This document shows positions 16,446 to 24,322 of a DNA stretch of 64,000 nt, piece after piece; the first letter of the stretch is position 1, and each line of letters opens with the position of its first letter. Both the position numbers and the translations under genes were made by a program. The notes under the pieces were generated by a model. It did no database searches. It was not told the origin of the DNA and was given only the letters and a program-made list of their open reading frames with translations. The stretch is from contig NZ_QMKK01000061.1 of assembly GCF_003287875.1 (NCBI RefSeq), positions 124,001-188,000 of the forward strand, in the 5' to 3' direction. The stretch is from Martinezella tropici. GTDB taxonomy: Bacteria; Pseudomonadota; Alphaproteobacteria; Rhizobiales; Rhizobiaceae.

Positions 16446-16733
16446 CTAGGGTTTGCGGCCGAAATCCTTGCGCAACTCGGTCTTTGCCTTTTCCAGCGTT
16501 GTCCGTCTCGACTTGGAGAGCTGGTCGCCTGCCCGGTTGATATAGAAGTTCAACATGGACATCGCCGATTGAAATGGGCCTGACTTGCGACGATGGCTTT
16601 GCTCGGAGGATTGCTTGAGAGAATCCGCGATCTTCTTGGCGCTGCGCTGTTTGAAGACGCCCTTGTCGAGATCCATCGCGTCGCTGTTGTCCGTCACATG
16701 CTGCGACCATTTTTTCGATTTCTTTTTTGACAT
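16446..16733 (-). CDS. DUF3175 protein
   Basis: A 95-residue, strongly basic soluble protein starting MSKKKSKKWSQHVTDNSDAMDLDKGVF. The pattern W-S-x-x-V-T-x-x-S-D-A-x-D-L, then SAKKIADSLKQS and SMLNFYINRAG, is the DUF3175 family. Members are stress associated and functionally unknown; the Lys-rich tails and the SAKKIA helix suggest nucleic-acid contact, which is inference. AGGAGGAAGG precedes the ATG, and an EcfG-type promoter lies 68 bp upstream. Confidence 0.85.
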   Translation of the reverse strand: MSKKKSKKWSQHVTDNSDAMDLDKGVFKQRSAKKIADSLKQSSEQSHRRKSGPFQSAMSMLNFYINRAGDQLSKSRRTTLEKAKTELRKDFGRKP

Positions 16734-16801
16734 CGTACCTTCCTCCTTGAGATGGCGCCCACAAGGGCAGCCGCGTCAGGGCTTCCCATGGTATCAAGCC
16801 A

Positions 16802-16826
16802 AACACGCAGAATTCTCCCCGGTTCC
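16802..16826 (-). promoter_or_regulatory. EcfG/RpoE2-type promoter, GGAAC-N16-TGTT
   Basis: Minus-strand GGAAC (16826-16822), 16 bp, TGTT (16805-16802), 68 bp upstream of the DUF3175 start at 16733. Confidence 0.8.
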
Positions 16827-16956
16827 CGGTATATCAGCCGGTCGAACTTCAGCTTCGAAGCTGGCATTCACAATTGGTGGCCTTGAAGAGGCCGTTGGCG
16901 ACATTAATTCCAGAAGAGTGGGATTGGCGAACAGGGATTGCCCGAGGAGCAGCCGA

Positions 16957-18618
16957 TTGAACAGGACTGAACGTGAGCTTCGGTATCCGTCCTGGCACAA
17001 GGATGCCGTAATCTATCAGCTACATGTCAAATCCTTCTTCGACGCCAACGATGACGGATTTGGTGATTTCGAGGGTCTTACCCAGAAACTGGACTATCTG
17101 GCATCGCTTGGTGTCAACGCGATCTGGCTGCTGCCCTTCTATCCGTCTCCCCAGCGCGACGATGGTTATGACGTCCTGGATTACAAAAGCATCAGCCCGG
17201 AATTCGGCAGCCTTGCCGACTTCAAGGTCTTCGTAGACGCTGCCCATGCGCGCAAGATGCGCGTGATCATCGAGCTGGTCATCAACCATACATCCGATCA
17301 GCATCCCTGGTTTCAACGTGCGAGACATGCACCCGCCGGCTCGCCGGAGCGGGATTTCTACGTCTGGTCCGACACGGACGATAAATTTGCCGACACGCGC
17401 ATTATCTTCGTCGACAGCGAAAGATCCAACTGGAGCTGGGATCCCGTCGCCGGGGCCTATTTCTGGCACAGATTCTATTCGCATCAGCCGGATCTCAACT
17501 ATCACAATCCCGAGGTCATCGAAGCGCTCCTGGACATCATGCGTTTCTGGCTTGATCTCGGGGTGGACGGTTTTCGCCTCGACGCCGTTCCCTATCTGGT
17601 CGAGCGGGAAAACACCAACAACGAGAATCTTCCAGAAACGCATGAACTGCTCAAGCGCATCAGGAAGACCCTCGATGCCAGCTATCCTGGCGTCATTCTT
17701 CTTGCCGAAGCCAATCAGTGGCCGGATGAGGCACGGGATTATTTCGGAGAGGGCGATGAATGCCACATGGCTTTCCATTTTCCGCTGATGCCGCGCATAT
17801 TTATGGCGGTCGCCACGGGAGACCGCCAGCCGATCGTGACGATTGTTGAGCAGACCCACGATATTCCGGAGGATTGCCAATGGGCCATTTTCCTCAGAAA
17901 CCATGATGAGCTGACGCTGGAAATGGTCACCGAGGCCGAGCGCAATTTCATGTGGGACACCTATGCGTCCGACGAGCGCGCGCGGCTCAACCTCGGCATC
18001 CGGCGCCGTCTGTCGCCCTTGATGGATCAGGACAGGCGTCGCGTCGAGCTTCTGCAGGCGCTGCTGCTTTCGCTGCCGGGCAGTCCCGTCCTTTATTATG
18101 GTGACGAAATCGGCATGGGCGACAATGTCGAATTGGGCGACAGGAACGGTGTCCGCACGCCGATGCAATGGTCCGGCGGTAGAAATGGCGGGTTTTCGAA
18201 TGGCGATCCGGAAACCCTCGCGCTTCCGCCCATCGACGATGCCCGGTATGGATTTCGCGCCATCAATGTGGAGGTGCAGGAGAACGACCCGCATTCTCTG
18301 CTGAACTGGATTCGCCGCACTTTGGCAATCCGCTCCAGGCATGAGGCCTTCGCACGAGGTCATATTTGTTTCGTGGATACGGATAATGCCGCCGTCATCG
18401 CCTATGTCAGGGAATACGGCGGCGACCATGTGCTTTGTGTCGCGAACCTGTCGAAAGTTCCGCAAGCCGCCGATCTCGATCTGCGCCAGTATGCGGATCA
18501 GCGCCCGAGGGAATTGTTTGGCGGTGCGCCATTCCCGGCCATTGGCAAGCGCCCCTATATGCTCACATTTCAGCCCTATGGATATTTTTGGCTACGCTTG
18601 GAGCGCCGCTCCAAGTGA
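16957..18618 (+). CDS. treS: Trehalose synthase (maltose alpha-glucosyltransferase), GH13
   Basis: Encodes 553 residues of a GH13 enzyme that interconverts maltose and trehalose. It opens with WHKDAVIYQLHVKSFFD, the TreS-type first strand. Catalytic residues are the nucleophile D209 in DGFRLDAVPYL, the acid/base E251 in LLAEANQW and D317 in RNHDEL. Length equals the single-domain form without a fused maltokinase. The start is the TTG at 16957, seven bases after GAGGAG; no in-frame ATG exists before conserved sequence, and the longer frame from 16585 runs antisense to the DUF3175 gene. No maltokinase or GlgE gene is adjacent. No GGAAC promoter is visible, in contrast to most neighbours, although trehalose is a classic stress solute. 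Confidence 0.85.
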   Translation: MNRTERELRYPSWHKDAVIYQLHVKSFFDANDDGFGDFEGLTQKLDYLASLGVNAIWLLPFYPSPQRDDGYDVLDYKSISPEFGSLADFKVFVDAAHARKMRVIIELVINHTSDQHPWFQRARHAPAGSPERDFYVWSDTDDKFADTRIIFVDSERSNWSWDPVAGAYFWHRFYSHQPDLNYHNPEVIEALLDIMRFWLDLGVDGFRLDAVPYLVERENTNNENLPETHELLKRIRKTLDASYPGVILLAEANQWPDEARDYFGEGDECHMAFHFPLMPRIFMAVATGDRQPIVTIVEQTHDIPEDCQWAIFLRNHDELTLEMVTEAERNFMWDTYASDERARLNLGIRRRLSPLMDQDRRRVELLQALLLSLPGSPVLYYGDEIGMGDNVELGDRNGVRTPMQWSGGRNGGFSNGDPETLALPPIDDARYGFRAINVEVQENDPHSLLNWIRRTLAIRSRHEAFARGHICFVDTDNAAVIAYVREYGGDHVLCVANLSKVPQAADLDLRQYADQRPRELFGGAPFPAIGKRPYMLTFQPYGYFWLRLERRSK

Positions 18619-18911
18619 GCGTGCGTTGCCAGGCTTGGCACCTGACGGCCACCATTCTGGCGCATGCTCATACGCAGCCGGCGCTCATGATGCCCATGCC
18701 CTCGCCGGAATCCCTGAAATAGCAGCATTCCCACCAAAAATAACGGATCCCGTGGAACATCGGAGCGGTACCGCAGTTCGGTAGAGTCAGAGCACTTCCA
18801 GGGACGCAAGGGTTTTACGTCCGGAATGTTCGAGGTGAGCAGGCCGACGACGCGGGCTTGCCGTGAGCGGAGTTGGGCCTTGCCGATATATCACCCGAGG
18901 GATTGTGATCG
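18619..18911 (+). other. Intergenic region between treS and the DUF2934 gene
   Basis: About 290 bp holding only the promoter at 18754-18778. No gene with family features or a ribosome binding site was found. Confidence 0.5.
18754..18778 (+). promoter_or_regulatory. EcfG/RpoE2-type promoter, GGAAC-N16-AGTT
   Basis: Plus-strand GGAAC (18754-18758), 16 bp, AGTT (18775-18778). It faces the DUF2934 gene, 133 bp away. Confidence 0.7.
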
Positions 18912-19145
18912 ATGAACCAGACTTCAAAGGAAGAAGCCGTACGCTTGCGCGCCTATCAAATATGGCAGGACGAGGGTCAGCCGGATGGACAGGACCTTGT
19001 CCATTGGCATCGTGCAGCCCAAGAGATCCTTGCCGAAGACGGCCAGCAGCAGCCTGAAATGGATGAGACAGAGGCCGTGACGCAGGCCACGACACCACCG
19101 CAAGCGCCGCCGGTGCTTTCGGCCAAGCAGAAGCCGCGACATTAG
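18912..19145 (+). CDS. DUF2934 protein
   Basis: A 77-residue soluble protein. The N-terminal half, EAVRLRAYQIWQDEGQPDGQDLVHWHRAAQEIL, is the DUF2934 motif, with the typical I-W-x-x-E-G-x-P-x-G-x-x-x-x-H-W-x-x-A pattern of a short helical hairpin. The C-terminal half is a Gln-, Thr- and Pro-rich tail likely to be disordered. The family is common in rhizobia, often beside stress genes, with no known activity. An EcfG-type promoter lies upstream. The ribosome binding site is weak (GAGGG about 14 bases away). Confidence 0.8.
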   Translation: MNQTSKEEAVRLRAYQIWQDEGQPDGQDLVHWHRAAQEILAEDGQQQPEMDETEAVTQATTPPQAPPVLSAKQKPRH

Positions 19146-19343
19146 GGGTAGAACCCTCGAAGCTGGAGCAGTGCTTTGCTGTTTTCCATTCCGCTCTGCG
19201 CGTCTGTTCGGGCGTAGGTGTCTCGTCCCGGCGAGGCGAGCGAAAGACGGCGGGATCGAACGTCAGCGCTGCCGACCTCAATGCCGGCGGTTCTCAGCAG
19301 CGCTGCCGCCGTATCGGATGGTCTTTACAGAAAAGAGAACGCA

Positions 19344-19565
19344 ATGATCCGGAAATCCCTGCAAACGCAAATATATCCGCTGACGCCGGCCGAACTTAAG
19401 CTTTGCCAGCGCGCCTTCGACGCTTTCCTCCTCGAGCGCGATGCCAAGCGCGATAGCGAAGAAGCGGAAGCCGCGGCAGCGCTGATCATAGAGCTGTATC
19501 AAAAGGGCATCCGCGATGAGAAGCAGCTTCTGCTTTTGGCGAAGGCGGCTGACATCCGAGCCTGA
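19344..19565 (+). CDS. Small helical protein, unknown function
   Basis: A 73-residue acidic protein, MIRKSLQTQIYPLTPAELKL at the start, followed by long charged helices rich in Glu, Arg and Ala (RDAKRDSEEAEAAAALIIELYQKG) and a final helix DEKQLLLLAKAADI. No domain name can be given. The composition is that of a small coiled or helical hairpin protein. The ribosome binding site is AAGAGAA, weak. No stress promoter was found directly before it, so it may follow the DUF2934 gene on one transcript (198 bp gap). Upstream in-frame starts from 19218 add residues without family character and are not used. Confidence 0.6.
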   Translation: MIRKSLQTQIYPLTPAELKLCQRAFDAFLLERDAKRDSEEAEAAAALIIELYQKGIRDEKQLLLLAKAADIRA

Positions 19566-19588
19566 TGGCTTGCCGTCCACGCTTGGCC

Positions 19589-20194
19589 TCATACGCGGGG
19601 CGGTGGAGCATAATGTATGGGATCACGATCCGGCGGATCGTAAACACCGCGCCTCTCGTCAAATTGGTCCCAGCCGCTTTGGTGGTAGAATGTGCGGCGC
19701 GCAGCAACATCGATCCGCGGCACCCGGTCGAGAATTTCATTTGCAAGCGGAAGCTGGGCCTGTCCGACACGGGCGATAACCAGCGCACCACCGCGGCGTA
19801 CGCTTTCGGCGTAAACGTTGGCGTCCTCTTCCGAAATGCCTGAACCGGTCAACGCTCCGATGATACCTCCCGTTGCGCCGCCGAGGACGGCACCGCCCGC
19901 AGCGCCGATCAGCGTCGTGATAAGCCAGCCTGCGGCGACGACGGGACCGATACCGGGAATCGCGATGGCGCCGAGACCGGCCAAAAGGCCGCCTGCGGCA
20001 CCTGCCGCGGCTCCGATGCCGGAGCCCGTCGTCGCATCCGCCGCCGTTTGATTTTCTCCTTCGTCGATCCTGCGACCATCAAGCGTGCGGGAAATGATGG
20101 AGATGTCCTTCGGTGCAATTCCGGCATCCTCCAGCAGCTCGACGGCGAGCTTGGCATCGTAATAGTCATCGAAAACTCCGGCGATCATCGGCAT
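19589..20194 (-). CDS. General stress protein 17M-like (YflT domain) glycine-zipper protein
   Basis: Encodes 201 residues. The first 45, with AGVFDDYYDAKLAVELLEDAGIAPKDISIIS, form the YflT/general stress protein 17M fold. The middle (about 60-120) is a long Gly/Ala-rich glycine-zipper segment of alternating GXXXG patterns, GIGAAAGAAGGLLAGLG and GAAGGAVLGGATGGIIG, likely to insert in membrane. The end DPPDRDPIHYAPPPRV is Pro-rich. Such proteins are stress induced; no activity is known. AAAGGAGATG precedes the ATG. The EcfG-type promoter 20260-20236 lies 41 bp upstream and is paired with a divergent one for the copper-binding protein gene. Confidence 0.85.
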   Translation of the reverse strand: MPMIAGVFDDYYDAKLAVELLEDAGIAPKDISIISRTLDGRRIDEGENQTAADATTGSGIGAAAGAAGGLLAGLGAIAIPGIGPVVAAGWLITTLIGAAGGAVLGGATGGIIGALTGSGISEEDANVYAESVRRGGALVIARVGQAQLPLANEILDRVPRIDVAARRTFYHQSGWDQFDERRGVYDPPDRDPIHYAPPPRV

Positions 20195-20235
20195 GAGCCA
20201 TCTCCTTTCGTGTGGGAACGAGCGCCTGCTGATTT

Positions 20236-20260
20236 AACTATCTGAAAGACAACATGTTCC
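20236..20260 (-). promoter_or_regulatory. EcfG/RpoE2-type promoter, GGAAC-N16-AGTT
   Basis: Minus-strand GGAAC (20260-20256), 16 bp, AGTT (20239-20236), 41 bp upstream of the YflT-domain gene. Confidence 0.8.
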
Positions 20261-20306
20261 GCGCTTACGCCGCCAATTGAAGGCGCATCGAGTTCCCGGC
20301 GGCAGG

Positions 20307-20331
20307 GGAACAATCGGCTCCGCCACCGGTT
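20307..20331 (+). promoter_or_regulatory. EcfG/RpoE2-type promoter, GGAAC-N16-GGTT
   Basis: Plus-strand GGAAC (20307-20311), 16 bp, GGTT (20328-20331), 47 bp upstream of the four-helix copper-binding protein gene; it forms a divergent pair with 20236-20260. Confidence 0.8.
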
Positions 20332-20378
20332 CGACGGCATCCCCGAGCGGCTGGGCAAGAAAGTCGAGGAGAACGACG

Positions 20379-20708
20379 ATGCAACTGGATTCCAACGTAC
20401 AGCAATGTGTCGAGGCTTGTCTGCGCTGTTACAGCCGCTGCCTTTCAACGGCCATGCTTCATTGCCTGGAGGCTGGCGGCAAGCACACGGAACCTGCCCA
20501 TTTCCGCTTGATGATGTCCTGCGCGGAGATCTGCCAGGCCGCCGCATATTTCATGCTGATCGGCTCTAGTCATCATCCCCATCTATGCCGCGAATGTGCG
20601 GAGATCTGCCTTGAATGCGCCGATGATTGCGAGCGCATCGGCGACATGGCGGATTGCGTCGATAGTTGCCGGCAATGTGCCGAGAGCTGCCGGCAAATGG
20701 CGGCGTGA
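20379..20708 (+). CDS. Four-helix bundle copper-binding protein (Csp-like)
   Basis: Encodes 109 residues with 15 cysteines arranged as CxxxC and CxxCxxxC along helices: CVEACLRCYSRC, CAEICQ, CRECAEICLECADDC and CVDSCRQCAESCRQ. This is the Csp/DUF326 pattern, in which cysteines lining a four-helix bundle store many Cu(I) ions. There is no signal peptide, so it would act in the cytoplasm, like Csp3. GAGGAG precedes the ATG; earlier in-frame starts lack family character. A GGAAC-N16-GGTT promoter sits 47 bp upstream. No copper regulator or pump is adjacent, so the context speaks for stress control rather than copper control. Confidence 0.85.
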   Translation: MQLDSNVQQCVEACLRCYSRCLSTAMLHCLEAGGKHTEPAHFRLMMSCAEICQAAAYFMLIGSSHHPHLCRECAEICLECADDCERIGDMADCVDSCRQCAESCRQMAA

Positions 20709-20831
20709 GAATCGAAATCGCGGCCGCCGCTTAAAGCAATACCCGGAAATGGGCACAGCGATTTTCCGTTCGAACTGCGTCACAACAAAAGGATAGAGCG
20801 TTTTCGCGCTTCGAAGAAAAGCGGAAAAAGT

Positions 20832-21977
20832 TTAGTCTAATGTTTCCAGCCAGCGCAGCACCGCCAATTCGTCCTCATCCATCCATTTGAGAATGGCCGA
20901 GCTTTTTCGCACCCGCATTTTGGTGATCTCGGCTAGACGGCCACTGTCGAAATCCTCGAACACGCGAGGGTGGATGTAGGAGCTGCGACAGACGGCGCGC
21001 GTGTTCACCAATTTCGCGGCGACGCTGTCGATGACCTCATTGATTTGTCTTGCCCTTTCTCTTGCCGTCTCCGCCGGCTCGATCGCCGAAAGCGCTGTTG
21101 CCGCCATGCGCGTTGCGCCCCATATGCGGAATTGGCGCGAGCTGAAGTTGCAGTTCGTCGCTTCGCGAATATAGGCATTGACGTCCTGCGAGCGGATCGG
21201 ATGGGTCAGCCCATTTTCGTCCGCATATTGAAACAAATGCTGGCCGGGCAGTTCCTGAAGCATACGAATGGCGCGGATGATCCGCTTGTCGGCGACATCG
21301 AGGCGCCATTCCTTGCCGGACTTGCCCTTGAAGCGGAACTGCAGGCGCGATCCGATCGCTTTGACATGGCGGCCACGCAGCGTCGTCAAGCCATAGGAAC
21401 CATTTTCAAGCGCGTAGGTCTCATTGCCGATACGGATGAAAAGGTTGTCCATCAGCGTGACCACCGTTGCGAGCGCCTTCGTCAAGCTCGGCTTGCGTCG
21501 CCGGAGGTCGGCGTCGACGCGCTTGCGAATGGCCGGCAGCGATCGTCCAAACTCAGCCAGTTGCGCAAATTTCTCGCTTTCGCGGATGGCGATCCAGCTT
21601 GGGTGATAACGATATTGCTTGCGCCCTCGGACATCGCGGCCGACCGCCTGCAGATGGCTGTTCGGATCCGGCGATATGATCACATCCGTATAGGCGGGAG
21701 GAATGGCGAGAGCGGATAGCCGCTCGAGCTCTGTCGGGTCGGTTATTCTTTGTCCCCGTGGATCATGGTAGACGAAGCCCGCGCCTCTTCTTTTACGGGT
21801 TATGCCCGTCTCAAGACCTGCCAGATAGACGATCTCTTCGCTTTCAGAGGCGGAGCGATTGTCGATCTGCTTATCCGATCGATCTTTTGGGGTATGGTCC
21901 ACCGAATCCCGCTCGAGGCGGCCTTCCACCATCGTTGCGTCTCCGGGGTCACCGGGGATAATGGTCTCCGTTTTCAC
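20832..21977 (-). CDS. DNA topoisomerase IB, poxvirus-like bacterial type
   Basis: Encodes 381 residues. The N-terminal domain contains YRYHPSWIAIRESEKF, and the catalytic domain carries RIGNETYALENGSYGLTTLRGRHV, KGKSGKEWR and FRIWGATRMAA, with the active tyrosine Y334 in CRSSYIHPRVF. These match the bacterial homologues of poxvirus type IB topoisomerase, which relax positive and negative supercoils through a 3'-phosphotyrosine bond. The first 45 residues are charged and not conserved. The start is a GTG at 21977 with a weak ribosome binding site; it lies 13 bp behind a small gene, which suggests translational coupling. Both would be read from the stress promoter at 22282-22258. Confidence 0.85.
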   Translation of the reverse strand: MKTETIIPGDPGDATMVEGRLERDSVDHTPKDRSDKQIDNRSASESEEIVYLAGLETGITRKRRGAGFVYHDPRGQRITDPTELERLSALAIPPAYTDVIISPDPNSHLQAVGRDVRGRKQYRYHPSWIAIRESEKFAQLAEFGRSLPAIRKRVDADLRRRKPSLTKALATVVTLMDNLFIRIGNETYALENGSYGLTTLRGRHVKAIGSRLQFRFKGKSGKEWRLDVADKRIIRAIRMLQELPGQHLFQYADENGLTHPIRSQDVNAYIREATNCNFSSRQFRIWGATRMAATALSAIEPAETARERARQINEVIDSVAAKLVNTRAVCRSSYIHPRVFEDFDSGRLAEITKMRVRKSSAILKWMDEDELAVLRWLETLD

Positions 21978-21990
21978 CTGTGCACCGCCG

Positions 21991-22194
21991 TCAATCGTCG
22001 CCCTTCTGTTTCAATGCGTCGGAGACGCGCCGCTTGCGGGGATGGTCGATATTCTCGCCATGCGCATCGCGCGCTTTTTCTCCACCATCCTTGGCGGGAA
22101 GATATCCGGCCGGCTTCGATCCGGCCGGTCCCTCCCATCGCGGTGATTGGTCCGTGGTCCCGGGTGCGCCGTCGCGTGGCTGCTGATGTTTCAT
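21991..22194 (-). CDS. Small disordered basic protein before topoisomerase IB
   Basis: A 67-residue hydrophilic protein, MKHQQPRDGAPGTTDQSP at the start, rich in Gly, Pro, Asp, Lys and Arg with no hydrophobic core, ending in a basic helix (PRKRRVSDALKQKGDD). It is likely disordered. No family recognised. AAAGGAAAC precedes ATG 22194. The gene is the first of a two-gene unit with topoisomerase IB and lies 63 bp from a GGAAC-N16-GGTT promoter, which supports it being a real stress gene. A role as DNA- or topoisomerase-associated factor is suggested only by position and charge. Confidence 0.65.
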   Translation of the reverse strand: MKHQQPRDGAPGTTDQSPRWEGPAGSKPAGYLPAKDGGEKARDAHGENIDHPRKRRVSDALKQKGDD

Positions 22195-22257
22195 CGCGGT
22201 TTCCTTTCGGGCGGTTCGATGCGTCAGATCATCCCGACGTCTCGCTTTCGCCAATGA

Positions 22258-22282
22258 AACCGTCCGCGTGGCGCATTGTTCC
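22258..22282 (-). promoter_or_regulatory. EcfG/RpoE2-type promoter, GGAAC-N16-GGTT
   Basis: Minus-strand GGAAC (22282-22278), 16 bp, GGTT (22261-22258), 63 bp upstream of the small gene at 22194 and the topoisomerase IB gene. Confidence 0.8.
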
Positions 22283-22370
22283 TTTCGGCTGGGGCAAAGC
22301 TGGGCCGTGGGGTGATCGCACGGGGATCGTTCAGGCCTCATAGCGAACCGCCTATCTCCCGCTGTTTACG

Positions 22371-22395
22371 GGAACATAAGCAGGGTCCGCTTGTT
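22371..22395 (+). promoter_or_regulatory. EcfG/RpoE2-type promoter, GGAAC-N16-TGTT
   Basis: Plus-strand GGAAC (22371-22375), 16 bp, TGTT (22392-22395), 51 bp upstream of the TPP enzyme; divergent from 22258-22282. Confidence 0.8.
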
Positions 22396-22446
22396 GGGCG
22401 CCATCCGCGTCGGGGAATGGCGACGCGCAACAAGCGGAGATAGATC

Positions 22447-24234
22447 ATGGCAAAGACGGTTGGCGATTTCATCGTGCAGCGCCTTTACGATTGGGGCGTG
22501 CGGCGCATGTTCGGCTATCCGGGAGATGGCATCAACGGTCTTTTCGGTGCGTTGAATCGTGCAGAGGGAAAGATCGAGTTCATTCAGGCCCGTCATGAGG
22601 AGATGGCGGCTTTCATGGCGTCGGCTTATGCGAAGTTTTCCGGTGAATTGGGGGTCTGCATCGCGACCTCCGGTCCCGGTGCCACGCACCTGGTGACAGG
22701 CCTCTACGACGCGCGGCTCGATCATCAACCGGTCCTGGCACTGGTTGGCCAACAAGCCCGCCGTGCCATCGGCGGTCACTATCAACAGGAGGTCGATCTC
22801 GCCTCGCTCTTCAAGGATGTCGCCGGCAATTTTGTCCACCAGGCAGCCGCCCCCGCACAGATCCGACACCTGATCGATCGTGCCGTGCGTATCGCTCTTG
22901 CCAACAAGACCGTGACCGCCGTCATCCTGCCGAACGATCTGCAGGAAATGCCCTATGAAACACCGCCGCGCAAACATGGTTCCGTGATGTCGGGCATCGG
23001 CTATACGGCGCCGAGAACCGTGCCGCATGAAATCGATCTGACTCGTGCCGCCGAGGTGCTGAATGCCGGCAAGCGGGTGGCGATACTTGTAGGTGCCGGT
23101 GCGCTCGGAGCGACAGAGGAGGTGATTGCTGTTGCGGATCGCCTCGGCGCCGGCGCCGCCAAGGCGTTGCTCGGCAAGGCAGCGCTGCCTGATGATCTCG
23201 GCTGGGTCACGGGCTCGATCGGCCTTCTGGGAACCGAGCCCTCGTGGAACCTGATGCGCGATTGCGATACGCTGCTGGTGATCGGCTCCGGCTTTCCCTA
23301 TTCGGAATTCCTTCCCGAAGAAGGCGATGCGCGCGGTGTTCAGATCGATATACGGCCGGACATGCTTTCCCTGCGCTATCCCATGGAGGTCAATCTGGTC
23401 GGCGATGCGCGCGAAACTCTCGAGGCGCTGCTGCCGCTCCTGACGCAGAAGCAGGATCTTTCCTGGCGCAAGAAGATCGAAGCCGATGTCGGCAAATGGT
23501 GGAGAACGCTCGAGATACGGGCGCATGTGGAGGCAAATCCCGTCAATCCGCAGCGCGTCGTCTGGGAGCTTTCGCCCCGCCTGCCCGATCGGGCGATCGT
23601 CACCAGCGATTCCGGCTCCTGCGCCAACTGGTATGCCCGGGATCTGCGCATGCGGCGCGGCATGATGGCTTCCCTGTCCGGCGGTCTCGCGTCCATGGGC
23701 GCGGCCGTTCCCTATGCGATCGCGGCCAAGATCGCTCATCCGGACAGGCCCGTCATTGCGCTCGTCGGTGACGGCGCGATGCAGATGAACAACATGGCCG
23801 AGCTGATCACCGCTGCAAAATATTGGCGAAACTGGCCCGATCCCCGGCTGGTGGTCTGCGTCTTCAACAATGAGGATCTCAACCAGGTGACCTGGGAACA
23901 GCGCGTCATGGAAGGCGATCCGAAATTCGATGCCTCCCAGCGCATCCCGGATGTTCCATATCATCGTTTTGCCGATCTCATCGGCCTGCAGGGCATCTTT
24001 GTCGACCGCCCCGAGAGCCTTGGGGCCGCGTGGGATGAGGCGCTCGCCGCCGAACGTCCCGTCGTGCTCGAGGTCAAGACCGATCCGGAGGTGCCTCCCA
24101 TTCCGCCGCATCTGACGTTCGAGCAGATGAGCAATCTCGCTGCCGCCTTGCTGAAGGGAGATCCGGAGGAAAGCGGCGTCGTCAAGGGTACATTGAGGCA
24201 GGCGCTCAGTGCCATTCTCCCTGGCCGCAAATAG
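22447..24234 (+). CDS. Thiamine-pyrophosphate enzyme, pyruvate oxidase/acetolactate synthase-like
   Basis: Encodes 595 residues of the TPP decarboxylase family. The pyrimidine-binding domain has GYPGDGINGLFGAL and the catalytic Glu in ARHEEMAAFMASAYAKF. A central domain with GAGALGA follows, and the pyrophosphate domain has GDGAMQMNNMAELITAAKYW and FNNEDLNQVTWEQR. The closest pattern is the PoxB-like group (thiamine pyrophosphate-requiring protein) rather than biosynthetic IlvB; no small regulatory subunit is adjacent. It may decarboxylate pyruvate or another 2-oxoacid, but substrate is not proven. GGAG precedes the ATG and an EcfG-type promoter lies 51 bp upstream. It converges with katE. 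Confidence 0.85.
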   Translation: MAKTVGDFIVQRLYDWGVRRMFGYPGDGINGLFGALNRAEGKIEFIQARHEEMAAFMASAYAKFSGELGVCIATSGPGATHLVTGLYDARLDHQPVLALVGQQARRAIGGHYQQEVDLASLFKDVAGNFVHQAAAPAQIRHLIDRAVRIALANKTVTAVILPNDLQEMPYETPPRKHGSVMSGIGYTAPRTVPHEIDLTRAAEVLNAGKRVAILVGAGALGATEEVIAVADRLGAGAAKALLGKAALPDDLGWVTGSIGLLGTEPSWNLMRDCDTLLVIGSGFPYSEFLPEEGDARGVQIDIRPDMLSLRYPMEVNLVGDARETLEALLPLLTQKQDLSWRKKIEADVGKWWRTLEIRAHVEANPVNPQRVVWELSPRLPDRAIVTSDSGSCANWYARDLRMRRGMMASLSGGLASMGAAVPYAIAAKIAHPDRPVIALVGDGAMQMNNMAELITAAKYWRNWPDPRLVVCVFNNEDLNQVTWEQRVMEGDPKFDASQRIPDVPYHRFADLIGLQGIFVDRPESLGAAWDEALAAERPVVLEVKTDPEVPPIPPHLTFEQMSNLAAALLKGDPEESGVVKGTLRQALSAILPGRK

Positions 24235-24245
24235 GCAAAACAACA

Positions 24246-24271
24246 CCCGCCGAACCCAAGAGTCCGGCGGG
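24246..24271. terminator. Hairpin between convergent TPP-enzyme and katE genes
   Basis: Arms CCCGCCG (24246-24252) and CGGCGGG (24265-24271) with a 12-base loop, in the gap between the two stop codons; a candidate bidirectional terminator without a T run. Confidence 0.5.
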
Positions 24272-24322
24272 CGCCGACTGTCGCCGAACGAAGGCCTTCC
24301 GGCAACATGAAGGCCTTACCGT

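Noticed and set aside
22366..24246. 626-residue open frame antisense to the TPP enzyme
   Set aside because: No family features; mirror of a well-conserved gene. The same applies to long antisense frames at 8255-9130, 17020-18465, 24458-26293, 39475-40620, 43625-44995, 46754-47956 and 62698-63729.
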